A stretch of DNA of 43,643 nucleotides from JAAFJU01 sp043764895 (GTDB lineage: Bacteria > Cyanobacteriota > Cyanobacteriia > Leptolyngbyales > Leptolyngbyaceae): assembly GCA_043764895.1 (NCBI GenBank), contig JAYUJY010000022.1, positions 1-43,643 of the forward strand. Reading direction: 5' to 3'. The position numbers were made by a program, and so were the translations under genes. The notes below the pieces were generated by a model, which was not told where the DNA came from, ran no database searches, and worked only from the letters and a program-made list of their open reading frames with translations. Positions within the stretch are counted from its first letter, which is position 1. Each line of letters begins with the position of its first letter. Of the stretch, positions 16,538 to 26,700 are shown piece by piece.

Positions 16538-17074
16538 ATGGAATCTCTCATCGAAGCGCTGATCAAAACCGAGTGTCACTATGGTGAGCTGGCGGGTGGT
16601 CCAAATTATGTGGTGGATTTGAAGTGGGTGCCGACGCCTGCAACGTTAAAGAACGTAACGTTGAAAGAAGCTAAGTCGATCGCACCGCTCTACCCATTTA
16701 TTGATGAGATGTATGCTGCGATGCCGTTGGATGAGATGCATCGTGAGGCGATGGCTAGTACCTTGGAACGCGATCGGACGTCGGAGTTTTGGGATGCTGA
16801 AGATTGCGATCGGACGTTGATGCCGGATGAATTTTTACCTTGGTTGAAGGGATGCTTTCTGGCTGAGGAGTTTTATGAGGATGATGGGTCTGAGGCGCAA
16901 TGTTTGAGGGTGACGGAGTTTGCCGATCGGGTGCGGCCTGAGTTGTTTGGAGAGGCGGTTGGGGTGACGGTGCATTCGTTGACGGACGGGGAGAATGAAA
17001 ATACGCCTTATGGGGTTTATGTGGCGATCGGTCTTGTGAGGACGTTGGTGGTGGTAACGGGTTGGATTTTGTGA
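16538..17074 (+). CDS. Hypothetical protein
   Basis: A 178-residue acidic protein (many Glu/Asp, for example FLAEEFYEDDGSEAQ) without signal or membrane segments until a hydrophobic end (GLVRTLVVVTGWIL). No family is recognised. The start ATG at 16538 follows a promoter-sized gap after the NifU-like gene's terminator. Coding character is reasonable: codon use and the CGATCG sites resemble those of its neighbours. The last 15 residues are of different character from the rest, and the gene ends just before a dispersed repeat, so the 3' end may have been altered by a repeat insertion or frameshift. Confidence 0.6.
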   Translation: MESLIEALIKTECHYGELAGGPNYVVDLKWVPTPATLKNVTLKEAKSIAPLYPFIDEMYAAMPLDEMHREAMASTLERDRTSEFWDAEDCDRTLMPDEFLPWLKGCFLAEEFYEDDGSEAQCLRVTEFADRVRPELFGEAVGVTVHSLTDGENENTPYGVYVAIGLVRTLVVVTGWIL

Positions 17075-17123
17075 TGTTTGGGGGATTTTGGGTGGGATGC
17101 GTTGTGTGAAATGAAATGAAATG

Positions 17124-17146
17124 ATGCGTTGCTTCGCTTAACGCAT
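17124..17146 (+). repeat. Dispersed stem-loop repeat, copy 2
   Basis: ATGCGTT and AACGCAT flank the same GCTTCGCTT loop as in the copies near 11.4 and 35.6 kb, followed by CCTACGT. The stem differs from those copies by a paired change (C-G instead of G-C). It lies between two convergent genes, after an ATGAA pentamer run. Confidence 0.9.
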
Positions 17147-17185
17147 CCTACGTTGGATGGGGATGGGGATTGGATGGGGTTTGGG

Positions 17186-18184
17186 TTATCCGCCGATTTG
17201 GGACATCGATCGGGCGTAACCGATGCTGGTGCCGGATTCTCGGAGCTTGTAATTGATTTCGGGTTTCCATTCGACGAGCTGGATAACTCGATCGCGTATA
17301 TCTTCAAGGGGAACGCCCGATCGAAGTTCATGTTTTAAATTAATCTGTCCGGTTTCGTTGAGCAAACACGGTCGCAGCATTCCATCGGCTGACAACCGCA
17401 TTCGATTACAACGATCGCAGAAACATTCGGACATCTGACTGATAAAGCCTAAGGTTCCTTTTGCTCCAGGGATTCTAAAAATATCCGCAGGGCCGTTACC
17501 TATTACGGCACTTTCTTCAATGCCATAGCGTTGTCGAATCTGTTCTCGAAGTTTTTCAGAATCAATCCAGCCTGACTTCTCAAATAGATCCCCATTCCCG
17601 ATCGGCATGAACTCAATGAACCGCACATGCCATTCCTTTTCAATACTCAACGCTGCCAGTTCTAAAATCTCCCCGTCATTCACGCCAGGAATCACCACGA
17701 CATTAAGCTTCAGTGGGTTAAACCCAACTTCATAGGCTTTCTGAATCCCCGCCCACACGCGACTCCAATTCCGTTTCGACTGCGGTGACGATCGACCGAT
17801 TAACTGGTCAAATGTATCTGGATTGAGCGAATCCAAACTGATATTGACTCGCCGCAACCCTGCATCGTAAAGGGCTTGAGCTTTATCCGCAAGCAAAAAA
17901 CCATTCGTCGTCATCGAAATATCTTGTGTTTCCGGCAGCGCCGAAATTGCACGCACAATTTCCACCACATCCGACCGAATTAACGGCTCCCCACCCGTAA
18001 GCCGAAACCGCGAAAACCCTGCTGGAATAAAGACGTGTTTCAACAAGGTAATCAGTTCTGGTTGGGTGAGTAAATCTTGCCGAGACACATAGTCAATCTC
18101 GTGACCCTCTGGCATACAGTATGTACAGCGAAAGTTGCAGCGATCGATTAGACTAATTCGCAGATAATCAATACGCGGTAGCAT
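17186..18184 (-). CDS. moaA: GTP 3',8-cyclase, molybdenum cofactor biosynthesis
   Basis: MoaA is a radical SAM enzyme that, with MoaC, turns GTP into cyclic pyranopterin monophosphate, the first step of molybdopterin synthesis. The 332-residue product carries the N-terminal cluster motif CNFRCTYC (Cys16, 20, 23), the SAM-binding LTGGEPLIR, and the C-terminal cluster box CFCDRCNRMRLSADGMLRPC. It ends in the double glycine (SQIGG) needed for activity in this family. The frame is open to 18391, but the ATG at 18184 gives the standard start MLPRIDYLRISLIDRCN. It is divergent from the amidase gene with only 40 bases between the start codons, so both promoters must overlap. No other moa gene is in the window. 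Confidence 0.95.
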   Translation of the reverse strand: MLPRIDYLRISLIDRCNFRCTYCMPEGHEIDYVSRQDLLTQPELITLLKHVFIPAGFSRFRLTGGEPLIRSDVVEIVRAISALPETQDISMTTNGFLLADKAQALYDAGLRRVNISLDSLNPDTFDQLIGRSSPQSKRNWSRVWAGIQKAYEVGFNPLKLNVVVIPGVNDGEILELAALSIEKEWHVRFIEFMPIGNGDLFEKSGWIDSEKLREQIRQRYGIEESAVIGNGPADIFRIPGAKGTLGFISQMSECFCDRCNRMRLSADGMLRPCLLNETGQINLKHELRSGVPLEDIRDRVIQLVEWKPEINYKLRESGTSIGYARSMSQIGG

Positions 18185-18224
18185 AAAAGTTCCTATAAAA
18201 TAAAGATTATAAACCTTCGCAACC

Positions 18225-19628
18225 ATGAATCCCACCGATCTCGCCTTCACCTCAGCCCTCGAACAAGCCCGCCTCATCCGCGAAAAAATCATTTCTCCCC
18301 TCGAACTCACCCAGCTTTCCCTCGATCGCATCGAAACCCACAACCCAACCCTCGGCGCATTCTTCCACATCGCCGCCGAAGCCGCCCTCACCGACGCCAG
18401 CCAAAAAACCGACGCCCTACTTCATCTCGAAACTATCCCCCCCTTCTACGGCGTCCCCACCGCCATCAAAGACCTCAACCCCGTTGCCGGAATGCCCTGT
18501 TCCTACGGCATCAAGTACGCCAAAAACCGCATTGCTGACCAGGACGATCACGTCACCAAACGCATTAGATCTGCTGGATTCACTCTCCTCGGCAAAACCG
18601 CTACCTCCCAACTCGGCTCCCTTCCCTACGTCGAACCGAGCGGATTTGCCCCTGCCCGCAACCCCTGGAACCTCGACTACCTCGCAGGCGGATCAAGCGG
18701 TGGCGGGGCGGCAGCCGTAGCTTCAGGAATGTGTGCGATCGCCCAAGGATCGGACGGAGCCGGATCAATCCGAATTCCAGCCGCCTGTTGCGGACTCGTG
18801 GGCCTCAAACCCTCGCGAGGACGAGTTTCTAACGCTCCCGTTGATGAGTATTTTAGTGGTTGCGTGGTTAATGGCGGTATGGCTCGCAGCGTTGCAGATG
18901 TTGCAGCATTTCTAGATGCGATCGCAGGGTATGAACTGGGTGATGCCTATTGGCTCGATCGTCCCGAAACTAGTTTTCTAGCATTGTCAAAACAAATCCC
19001 AACTCAACTCAAAATTGGTTTTGCAACTCATATTCCAAACATTGGTGAATGTGACATCGAAACGAAAGCAGCCGTATTGGACACAGCGAAAACCTTAGAA
19101 TCCTTAGGTCATATCGTCGAACCCGTTGACTTTGGCGACTTTGACTTTGGCGATTTGGTTGAACCGTTCTTCATCGCATGGCAAACCCAGACGGACGTCG
19201 GCATTCCCGGTCCCTTGCTCGATCGAATTAACCGAGAACTTTGGTTTAGAGCGCAGTTTTATCGGGCTGGAAAGTACATCAAAGCTCGACAAAAGCTCTA
19301 CCAATTTGGCCGCCGCGTCGTGACGTTGTTTCAACCGTATGATGTTGTTTTATTGCCTACGCTGATGACGCCAGCGATAAAGGTGGGTGAATTTAAGCGA
19401 TTGGGATTAGACTCATTGCTCGATCGTGTCACTCAGTGGTTTGCACCCTGCCCAGCGTTCAATGCAAGTGGTCAACCTGCGATCGCACTTCCGTGTGGAA
19501 TCAGTCAGTTTGGTATTCCTCTTAGCGTTCAGCTTGTTGGTCGTCCTGCTGATGAGAAAACCATTCTCCAACTTGCAACTCAGCTTGAAATAGCACAGCC
19601 GTTTACGAATCGATCGTCTGGTTATTGA
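18225..19628 (+). CDS. Amidase signature family protein
   Basis: A 467-residue enzyme of the amidase signature family, which hydrolyses amide bonds with a Ser-cisSer-Lys triad. Residues match the family spacing: Lys82 (AIKDLNPV), Ser157 in GGSSGGGAAAV, and nucleophile Ser181 in GSDGAGSIRIPAACCGLVG. The family also includes GatA of the tRNA amidotransferase; the divergent C-terminal half (WFRAQFYRAGKYIKARQ) and the lack of gatB/gatC nearby suggest a general amidase rather than GatA. The substrate is unknown. Its stop codon lies within a 15-bp tandem duplication, and it is convergent with devA with only a few bases between them. Confidence 0.88.
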   Translation: MNPTDLAFTSALEQARLIREKIISPLELTQLSLDRIETHNPTLGAFFHIAAEAALTDASQKTDALLHLETIPPFYGVPTAIKDLNPVAGMPCSYGIKYAKNRIADQDDHVTKRIRSAGFTLLGKTATSQLGSLPYVEPSGFAPARNPWNLDYLAGGSSGGGAAAVASGMCAIAQGSDGAGSIRIPAACCGLVGLKPSRGRVSNAPVDEYFSGCVVNGGMARSVADVAAFLDAIAGYELGDAYWLDRPETSFLALSKQIPTQLKIGFATHIPNIGECDIETKAAVLDTAKTLESLGHIVEPVDFGDFDFGDLVEPFFIAWQTQTDVGIPGPLLDRINRELWFRAQFYRAGKYIKARQKLYQFGRRVVTLFQPYDVVLLPTLMTPAIKVGEFKRLGLDSLLDRVTQWFAPCPAFNASGQPAIALPCGISQFGIPLSVQLVGRPADEKTILQLATQLEIAQPFTNRSSGY

Positions 19629-19641
19629 TCGTCTGGCTACT
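19612..19641. repeat. 15-bp tandem duplication across the amidase stop codon
   Basis: GATCGTCTGGTTATT (19612-19626) is followed by GATCGTCTGGCTACT (19627-19641), two mismatches. In the amidase frame both read SSGY, with the true stop TGA at the junction. The second copy runs into the 3' end of devA. Confidence 0.85.
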
Positions 19642-20323
19642 TACAGAGATTGCCCTGCAAACAGCCATCTTCCATCTGAACAATCCGATCGGCAATATCC
19701 AAAATTCGATCGTCATGGGTCACGAGCAAAATAGTACAGCCTTGATCTTTCGCTAGACTTTGCATGAGGTTTACCACCTCGCGGCCCGACTTGCTATCGA
19801 GCGCTGCGGTGGGTTCGTCTGCGAGGATGATTTTCGGACGGCTTACTAAGGCACGAGCGATCGCGACGCGTTGTTTTTGGCCACCGGACAGATCGGACGG
19901 ATAATAGTCAATCCGATCGCCGAGACCCACCTGTTCGAGCACCTCAGTCGATCGCACCTTCATTTGCGCCGCCGTGAATTCAGAATGCACCTCCAATCCC
20001 ATGCGCACATTTTGCAACGCCGTCAGACTGCCATGAAGATTATGCGCCTGAAAAATGTAACCAATTTGCCGCCGCGTCATCATGCGTTTACGATCGCTCG
20101 CCCCGCACATCTCAGCGCCCAAAATTTTCAAGCTCCCTTCCTGGCCCGATCGCAGCGCCCCCGTCAACGTCAATAGCGTCGTCTTCCCCGAACCCGAAGG
20201 CCCCGTCATGAGCACAATCTCCCCCGCCGCAATGGTGAGATCAATCTCCGACAACACCCGTTTCCGCAACGCCCCCGTCCCAAAATAATGATTCAAATGT
20301 TCGATCGCAATAATCCCATCCAT
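19637..20323 (-). CDS. devA: DevA-type ABC transporter ATP-binding protein
   Basis: A 228-residue ATPase of the DevBCA (HlyD-MacB-like) exporter family. Walker A GPSGSGKTT at about 38-46, Q-loop RRQIGYIFQAHNLH, signature LSGGQKQRVAIARAL, Walker B IILADEPTAALD, and H-loop LVTHDDRI are all intact. The start is the ATG at 20323 (MDGIIAIEHLNHYFG), the usual DevA beginning; the 13 extra codons upstream would overlap devC and show no homology. In Anabaena the DevBCA pump, working with a TolC-type outer membrane channel, exports heterocyst envelope glycolipids; paralogues in strains without heterocysts export other, mostly unknown, substrates. It is the last gene of devB-devC-devA. Confidence 0.9.
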   Translation of the reverse strand: MDGIIAIEHLNHYFGTGALRKRVLSEIDLTIAAGEIVLMTGPSGSGKTTLLTLTGALRSGQEGSLKILGAEMCGASDRKRMMTRRQIGYIFQAHNLHGSLTALQNVRMGLEVHSEFTAAQMKVRSTEVLEQVGLGDRIDYYPSDLSGGQKQRVAIARALVSRPKIILADEPTAALDSKSGREVVNLMQSLAKDQGCTILLVTHDDRILDIADRIVQMEDGCLQGNLCK

Positions 20324-20351
20324 AAAACCCCCGCAAAAAACCCAAAAACCA

Positions 20352-21545
20352 TCAAAAAACATCCGCCGGATCAGCCGATCGCAATTTCCGAGTCGCGATC
20401 GCCCCCGAAATCAAACATAAAACGATCGTCATCACCAACACCGTCCCCGCCCGCGAAACCGTCATAAAAATCGGCAACCCCGTCCCATTTCTCGCCAACG
20501 TATACAACCCCAACGCCCCAGCCACCCCCGGAAAGAACCCCAACACCGCCAAAATAATCGCCTCCTCAAAAATCACCCCCAGCAAAAAACCCGTCCCATA
20601 CCCCATCGCCTTAAACGTCGCATACTCCGCCATATGCGAATTGACATCTGTCGAAAGCACCTGATACACAATCACAATCCCCACCACAAAGCCCATCGCA
20701 ACGCCGATACTAAAAATAAAACCGATCGAAGTATTTCGCTGCCAATAGCCCTTCTCAAACTCAATAAACTCCGTCTTCGTCATCACCATCGTGTCATTGG
20801 GCAAATGTTGTCGAAGCTGTGCCACTACCCGATCGGCGTCTGCCCCCGGCACCAACTTCAACATTCCCAGCGACACATTTTGCGCCGGACGACGGGGAAA
20901 CAGCCGCAAAAAGTTTTGGTCACTCGTAATCAAATGGCCGTCCGCACCAAAGGACGATCCGATCGAAAATGTCCCCACCAGCGTGATGGTTTTGCGATCG
21001 ATTTCGGTTGTGACTTTCTCGCCAGCGTTAATTTTAGCGATCGTTTCTCCATAAGCTCCGCGTGAGTTTTTGTCGAATAAAAACGTATCGGGAATCTTTG
21101 TTTTATCAAGGTTTTTCTGAATATCAGGAAGATCAATGGCTAAGAAATCAGGGTCAAAGCCAATCACCCGAATAGCGGTCTCCTTGTGAGTTTGAGGATT
21201 TCGCCATATTGCAAAGCTGATGTACATCGGATGCGCTGACTGTACGCCCGGAATGTCCTGCGCTTGCAACAGCCGACGACGCGGGATGGTCGCCAGATTC
21301 CCAAAGTTCAGCGCCTGCGGACTAAAAATAACCGCATCGGCGTTGAGAATTTGGTGAGAGCGCACGCTGCTGTCGTAAAGCGCCGCCTGAAACCCCATTT
21401 GCATGAAAATCAGCACGTCGGCAAAAGCAATGCCCGAAAGCGCGACGAGAAGTTTGCCTTTCTGGTGACTAAGCTGGAGCCAGCCTAGAGGCGTTCGCCT
21501 GTCGAATTGGGTCAGAAAATTTAGCATAGGAGAGTTTAAACCCAT
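20352..21545 (-). CDS. devC: DevC-type ABC transporter permease
   Basis: A 397-residue inner-membrane permease of the MacB/FtsX class. It has one membrane span near residues 30-50 (LLVALSGIAFADVLIFMQMG), a large periplasmic domain, and three C-terminal spans (GFIFSIGVAMGFVVGIVIVY, EEAIILAVLGFFPGVAGALG, VLVMTIVLCLISGAIA). The family start GWLQLSHQKGKLLVAL is clear. The ATG at 21545 overlaps the devB stop by one base (TGATG), which points to translational coupling; an internal ATG at 21527 is an alternative. devA follows after 28 bases. Confidence 0.9.
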   Translation of the reverse strand: MGLNSPMLNFLTQFDRRTPLGWLQLSHQKGKLLVALSGIAFADVLIFMQMGFQAALYDSSVRSHQILNADAVIFSPQALNFGNLATIPRRRLLQAQDIPGVQSAHPMYISFAIWRNPQTHKETAIRVIGFDPDFLAIDLPDIQKNLDKTKIPDTFLFDKNSRGAYGETIAKINAGEKVTTEIDRKTITLVGTFSIGSSFGADGHLITSDQNFLRLFPRRPAQNVSLGMLKLVPGADADRVVAQLRQHLPNDTMVMTKTEFIEFEKGYWQRNTSIGFIFSIGVAMGFVVGIVIVYQVLSTDVNSHMAEYATFKAMGYGTGFLLGVIFEEAIILAVLGFFPGVAGALGLYTLARNGTGLPIFMTVSRAGTVLVMTIVLCLISGAIATRKLRSADPADVF

Positions 21546-22831
21546 CACTCGATCGTGATTTTTGCTGTGACTTGTGAATTCGTAAACTGTTTCACTTTCT
21601 GGCTTGAATCTGGATTCAATTCAATCCGCACTTCCATCACCCGCGCGTCTGTATTTGTCGTCGGATCAGTGTTGATTACATTTTGACGCAGCACCTTCTG
21701 ACCGACTTCCCGAACTGTTCCCTGAAGTTCATCGCTAACGGCTGTGCTAGTGACTTTTGTCGATTGTCCGATTTTAATCCGCCTGACATCACTTTCATAG
21801 ACCTCCACGATCGCCGTCATGGTTTGGGTCTGTCCCATATCTAAGAGTCCAGTGGCTGCAATTTTTTCACCTTCGCGGGTGTTGAGCTTGAGCACGGTGC
21901 CATCTCGGGGTGCGCGGATATAAGCTTGTTCGAGTTCGGCTTGCGCTCTTAGGACGGTGGTTTCAGCGCTTGCCACTTCAGCGATGGCGGCTTGAAGATC
22001 AGCGGGACGAACCTCTGCAATGCGATCGAGCGTGCTACTTGCCGAATCCACCTGCTGGGCGCGGGCATTTTCACTACGAACTCGGGCGGCGCGGGCTTCG
22101 GCGAGTTGTTGGGTGAGGGTGTCAAACGTTCGATTTGCTTCGCTTCGGGCTTCTTCTAGGCGACGGGTTGTGGTTTTGAGCACCAGAAGTTTACTGTCCC
22201 GCAGCGAGGCTGAGGTGGCTCCGGCTTGGAAGAGTTGGTCGTAGCGATCGGCTTCGAGTTTGGCGTTGTCGTACTCTGCAATGAGGCGTTCGGTGGTGGC
22301 TTTGCGAGTGGTGGTGACGCCGGAGATATCCGCTTCAAGTCGCGCAACGACTGCCGATTGAGTATTGAAATCTCCGATGCGTTCTGCTTCGAGACGCGCA
22401 ATTTCTGATTTTTGGGCTTGGAGTTCGCCGCCTTTAGCGCCCGATCGAACTTGCTCAAGTTTGGCCTGGGCGACCCGGACCTGCTCTTGACTCTGCTGGA
22501 CCGCCGCCTGAAGTCGTGGTTGACTGTTAAGCACGGCTAAAACATCGCCTTTCTTCACTCGATCGCCCAGCTTCACCCGAAGGCTCTCCACCCGACTCAG
22601 CTCATTACCATTGGGCGCAGAGACGCTGACAACTTCGCCCTTGGGTTCGAGGCGACCGAGGGCCGTTACCGTTACGATCGGTTCAGTTGTGACTAGAGAG
22701 GCCTGAGGCTGAGGCGTTACGGCGATCGGGTTCAATGTTCTGCTCCCCACTGCGCCTACGATTAAGGCCACTACCCCGGTCAAAATTAAGGGCGTCTGAC
22801 GCTTTCCCGATAAATCTTTAAACACACTCAT
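21545..22831 (-). CDS. devB: DevB-type periplasmic adaptor (HlyD family)
   Basis: A 428-residue membrane-fusion protein linking the DevAC pump to an outer-membrane channel. It has one N-terminal membrane anchor (about residues 13-30), a lipoyl/barrel-sandwich half motif (VRVKLGDRVKKGDVLAVLNS), a long Ala/Glu/Gln-rich coiled coil at about 90-285, the second lipoyl half (AYIRAPRDGTVLKLNTREGE) and a beta-barrel. The ATG at 22831 is preferred over the TTG one codon before. It is the first gene of the operon, and the divergent regulator with the operator lies directly upstream. Confidence 0.9.
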   Translation of the reverse strand: MSVFKDLSGKRQTPLILTGVVALIVGAVGSRTLNPIAVTPQPQASLVTTEPIVTVTALGRLEPKGEVVSVSAPNGNELSRVESLRVKLGDRVKKGDVLAVLNSQPRLQAAVQQSQEQVRVAQAKLEQVRSGAKGGELQAQKSEIARLEAERIGDFNTQSAVVARLEADISGVTTTRKATTERLIAEYDNAKLEADRYDQLFQAGATSASLRDSKLLVLKTTTRRLEEARSEANRTFDTLTQQLAEARAARVRSENARAQQVDSASSTLDRIAEVRPADLQAAIAEVASAETTVLRAQAELEQAYIRAPRDGTVLKLNTREGEKIAATGLLDMGQTQTMTAIVEVYESDVRRIKIGQSTKVTSTAVSDELQGTVREVGQKVLRQNVINTDPTTNTDARVMEVRIELNPDSSQKVKQFTNSQVTAKITIE

Positions 22832-22843
22832 CAAATTACACTC

Positions 22844-22903
22844 CTAGACTAAACTGAACGGTGTAGTCTAGATTTAGTAAAGACTAAACGGTCTAGTTTA
22901 GTC
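22844..22903. promoter_or_regulatory. Double palindromic operator between devB and the TetR gene
   Basis: Two inverted repeats lie side by side. CTAGACT (22844-22850) is mirrored by AGTCTAG (22865-22871), and GACTAAAC (22882-22889) is mirrored by GTTTAGTC (22896-22903). GACTAAAC is also present at 22847-22854, so the sites share half-sites and form a tandem array. CTAAACTGAACGGTGTAG (22850-22867) has the CTAnACyG..CrGTnTAG layout common for TetR-family operators. The array starts 12 bases from the devB start codon, so a bound repressor would block devBCA; the regulator gene starts at 22973 and may be autoregulated. Confidence 0.8.
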
Positions 22904-22972
22904 AAGCCCCCAAGAGTGAGATTCGATTTAGACTATTAATCAGCGACTTTATACATCTTCCCGGCCCCACCC

Positions 22973-23557
22973 ATGATTCCCGTTCGTTCTAAAGCTGATC
23001 AAATCTTGCACGGTGCCATGCAGGAGTTCTTGGCGCGGGGGTATGCAGCGGCGAGTATGGACCGAGTGGCATCCATTGCAGGGGTCTCGAAGGCGACGGT
23101 GTACAGCTATTTTGGCGATAAGGAAGGGCTGTTCAAAGCGCTTGTCGAATCCATGGCCAAACAGCGAATACAGGCCATTATGTCGAAACTTGAGTTGGAT
23201 CTGCCGCCTCGGGAGTGTTTGAAAACGTTATTTCGCTATGCGGTCGAAGATTGCTACGAGAATCCAGAATTTCATGATTTTAAGCGGGTCTTGGTTGGAG
23301 AGTCAGGGCGATTTCCGGAATTAGCAAAGACGTTTGTCGAACATTTGAGTAAGCCGGGGATTGAAGTATTGACCCAATATTTACAAGATTCTCCAGCGTT
23401 TGATTTTCCTGATCCGGAAGCGATCGCTCGGATTGTGATTGGCGCAATGATGCATTTTGTACTAGTCCAAAAAGTTATGCATGGCGAAGAAATTATCCCC
23501 ATGAATGTCGATCGAATTATTGCAGGGCTTGAGTATTTGTTATTTCCAAAATCGTAG
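22973..23557 (+). CDS. TetR/AcrR family transcriptional regulator
   Basis: A 194-residue one-component repressor. The N-terminal helix-turn-helix is canonical (ILHGAMQEFLARGYAAASMD, then IAGVSKATVYSYFGDKEGLF at about 40-60); the C-terminal ligand-binding domain is variable as usual. Divergent location beside devBCA and the palindromic array between them suggest that it represses the exporter, and perhaps itself, until a ligand (possibly the exported lipid or a toxic compound) is bound. The start is the ATG at 22973. A shared hairpin terminator separates it from the convergent chlH. Confidence 0.92.
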   Translation: MIPVRSKADQILHGAMQEFLARGYAAASMDRVASIAGVSKATVYSYFGDKEGLFKALVESMAKQRIQAIMSKLELDLPPRECLKTLFRYAVEDCYENPEFHDFKRVLVGESGRFPELAKTFVEHLSKPGIEVLTQYLQDSPAFDFPDPEAIARIVIGAMMHFVLVQKVMHGEEIIPMNVDRIIAGLEYLLFPKS

Positions 23558-23663
23558 CAACGATCGACCTGAATCTTAGAAGATGTCAACTATCACAACT
23601 TAGAAATTAGAGTTACAGCCTTGCTCTAAGTCGATCGCCTATGTAGGGAACTAAAATTCAAAA

Positions 23664-23708
23664 ATAAAGGAGCTGTATAAAGCTATGTCACTAGCCCAGC
23701 TCCTTTAT
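23664..23708. terminator. Bidirectional terminator between the TetR gene and chlH
   Basis: ATAAAGGAGCTG (23664-23675) is the exact reverse complement of CAGCTCCTTTAT (23697-23708). The 12-bp stem has A-rich and T-rich ends and a 21-base loop. Confidence 0.85.
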
Positions 23709-23711
23709 ATT

Positions 23712-23750
23712 AATTCGGCCTATTAATTTAGCCTGTTAATTCAGACAATC
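23712..23750. repeat. Degenerate 13-bp tandem repeat, three units
   Basis: AATTCGGCCTATT, AATTTAGCCTGTT and AATTCAGACAATC follow each other directly, just downstream of the chlH 3' end and its terminator. Confidence 0.65.
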
Positions 23751-23765
23751 AAGGGTTAACGGGTG

Positions 23766-26700
23766 TTAATCAACGCCTTCAATGCGATCTTCGACTTGTT
23801 GATAGAGTTCACGCAGACGATCGAGGTTTTCATCGCTGGTTTCCCAGTAGCCGCGACCATTGGCTTCGAGCAAGGTCGTGACCATCTTACGGAAGGAGTT
23901 AGGGTTTAGGTTCAGCAGACGTTCCTGCATTTCCTTGTCCTTCATAAAGGTGCTGTTCGCATCTTCGTAAACCCAGTTATCCACAGCATCGGCGGTGGCA
24001 GACCAGCCCATGGTGTTGACTAGGCGCTTCGAGAGTTCGCGAACCCCTTCATAACCGTGGGACAGCATTCCTTCGTACCACTTTGGATTCAGCAGCTTAG
24101 TGCGGGAATCGAGGCGAACGGTTTCCGAGAGGGTGCGGATTTGGGCGTTGGCGGTGGTGGTGTCGGCCATGAACGACGTGGGAGCCTTGCCGTCATCTCG
24201 CAGGCGCGAAACGATTTTGGTGGGGTCGGAGTCGTAGTAGTGGGAGACATCCGTGAGGGAAATCTCGGACGAATCGAGGTTTTGGAACGTGACGTCGGCG
24301 GTCTTCAGGGAGGCCCGGAACAGCGCTTCGTTTTGGACCATGACGCCAGGATTGTCGGCTGAAAAGGCAAATCCCTTCCGGGCGAGGTACATGTTTTGCA
24401 GTTCCTCTTCGTTTTCCCAGGTGCCATTTTCTACTGCCAAGTTGATGTTGGACGAGTAAGAACCAGACGCATTAGAAAAGACTCGGGTTGCAGCTTCACG
24501 AACGCTGACGCCTAATTCTTTAGCTTGGGCGAGAGCGTGACGACGGACGTAGTTCATATCCAGAGGTTCATCTGCTTCAGCCGCCATTTTGACCGCCCGA
24601 TCGAGCAGGGCCATTTGGTTAATAAACAAGTCGCGAAATACACCAGAGCAATTGACGACGACATCAATGCGCGGACGACCTAGTTCAGCGAGCGAAATCA
24701 GTTCGAGTTTGTTCACCCGACCGAACGCATCAGGCACAGGTTTGCAGCCGACCATCCAGAGGATTTGGGCGAGGGATTCGCCGTAGGTCTTGATGTTGTC
24801 GGTGCCCCAAAGGACGCAGGCGATCGTTTCTGGGTAGGCTCCATTGTTGTCGCGCTGTTGGCGTTCGATGAGGCGATCGACGACGACTTTGGCAGACTTG
24901 ACAGCGGCTTCCGTCGGAATCGATTGCGGATCGAGAGCGTGAATATTTTTCCCAGTGGGCAACACGTCCGGATTCCGGATGGGGTCGCCGCCCGGTCCTG
25001 GCGTGATGTATTCGCCGTTTAGCCCCGTCAACAGTCCACCGAGTTCATTGTCAGCAACGATTTGCTTCAGGCAAAATTGCAGGAATTCAAACTGCGGCTT
25101 GATTGCATCAGTATCGACGTTTCCATAGCCCGATCGCGTCAACGATTCCATCCAAGGTGACTGCTTCCCCGTCATGCTGTTAAACAAATTGCCCAACATA
25201 GACGTTTTCGACACGCGACCTTCTTCATCCTGCTGCGCTTTGACCATGGCGGTCACGGCCTCGCGGCTGGCGACGGTGATGTCGTTCAGCAATTGCACGT
25301 CATCCAAAACGCCCAAATCGCTGTTCTTATAGATGTCGTCAATATTGCGATAGACGCTGTTGGCGATGACGCGAGGCAGGCTGAGGATGTCCTCTTCCTC
25401 CCGATCGAGACTGGCAATATTCACCAAGGTTGCAATCGCTTCGTCAGATGTAGGCGGTTTGCCGATAATGTGCAGTCCGCAAGGCAATAACCGCGACTCG
25501 ATTTCCATGATCTTGATGTAGATCTTGCCGACGATATTGTCGCGATCGTCTTGGGTTAGCCCTGCTGAACTCGTGTCAGGCAGCACCACATCCTGGTCGA
25601 GATTACAAATGCGCGCTTTATCCATGATCGTATCGACAATCTGAATTCCACGTCCACTATCTTTAAGCGATTGGTACGAAGCAATCAGTTCGCCGAGTTC
25701 TTTCAAACCCTTATACAGTCCCGCATTTTCAGCAGGAGGCGTCAGGTAAGAAATGGTCTCTGCGTAGGCCCGACGTTTGGCGATCGTGGCTTCAGACGGG
25801 TTGTTTGCGGCGTAGTAGTACAGGTTCGGAATCGACCCAATCAAGCTGTCAGGGAAGCACGTGTCCGACATGCCCATTTGCTTACCAGGCATAAATTCCA
25901 ATGACCCATGGGTGCCAAAGTGCAACACTGCATCTGCGCCCCACACCTGCTCAAGATAGGTATAGTAAGCCGCAAAACCATGGTGAGGACTGGCCGACCG
26001 CGAGAACAGCAGCCGCATCGGATCGCCTTCATAGCCAAAGGTCGGCTGGATCCCGATGAACACGTTACCGAAGTGCTTCCCAAAAATCAGCAAATTCTGA
26101 CCATCGGTATTCAGGCTTCCGGGCGCTGGACCCCAGGAGTCGTGAAGCCGCTCGTGGTAAGGCGTCAGACGCTCATACTCTTCCACCGACATGCGGTAGG
26201 CCACGTTCAGCTCGGGGCTGTTGTACTGGGCATCGGCGTCGTTAATGACTTCCATCATCAGCGCTTTGGAATCGACGGGAAGATCGCCAATGGTGTAGCC
26301 GTCGTCGCGCATTCCTTCCAGCACTTTGTAAATGGACCCAAACACGTCTAGATAGGCCGCAGTCCCAACGTTTCCTTTATCAGGTGGGAAACTAAATACG
26401 GTGATCGCTAGCTTCTTCTCAGCCTGCTTTTTTCGACGTAAATTCGTCCACTTCAGGGCACGTTTTGCAAGCGTTTCGACTCGATCTTGCAAGGTAACCG
26501 CTTTGCCCGTGGCACTATCGCGGCCCGACATGACGATCGGCTCGATCGCGCCGTCCAATTCCGGAAGGGCCACCTGCAAGGCCACTTGAATCGGATGCAA
26601 ACCCAGATCGCTATCCAGCCACTCTTCTGTCGTTTGGAACACGAGGGGCAATGCCACCATGTAGGGTCGGTTTAGCTTTTTCAGCGATTCGATCGCTTTG

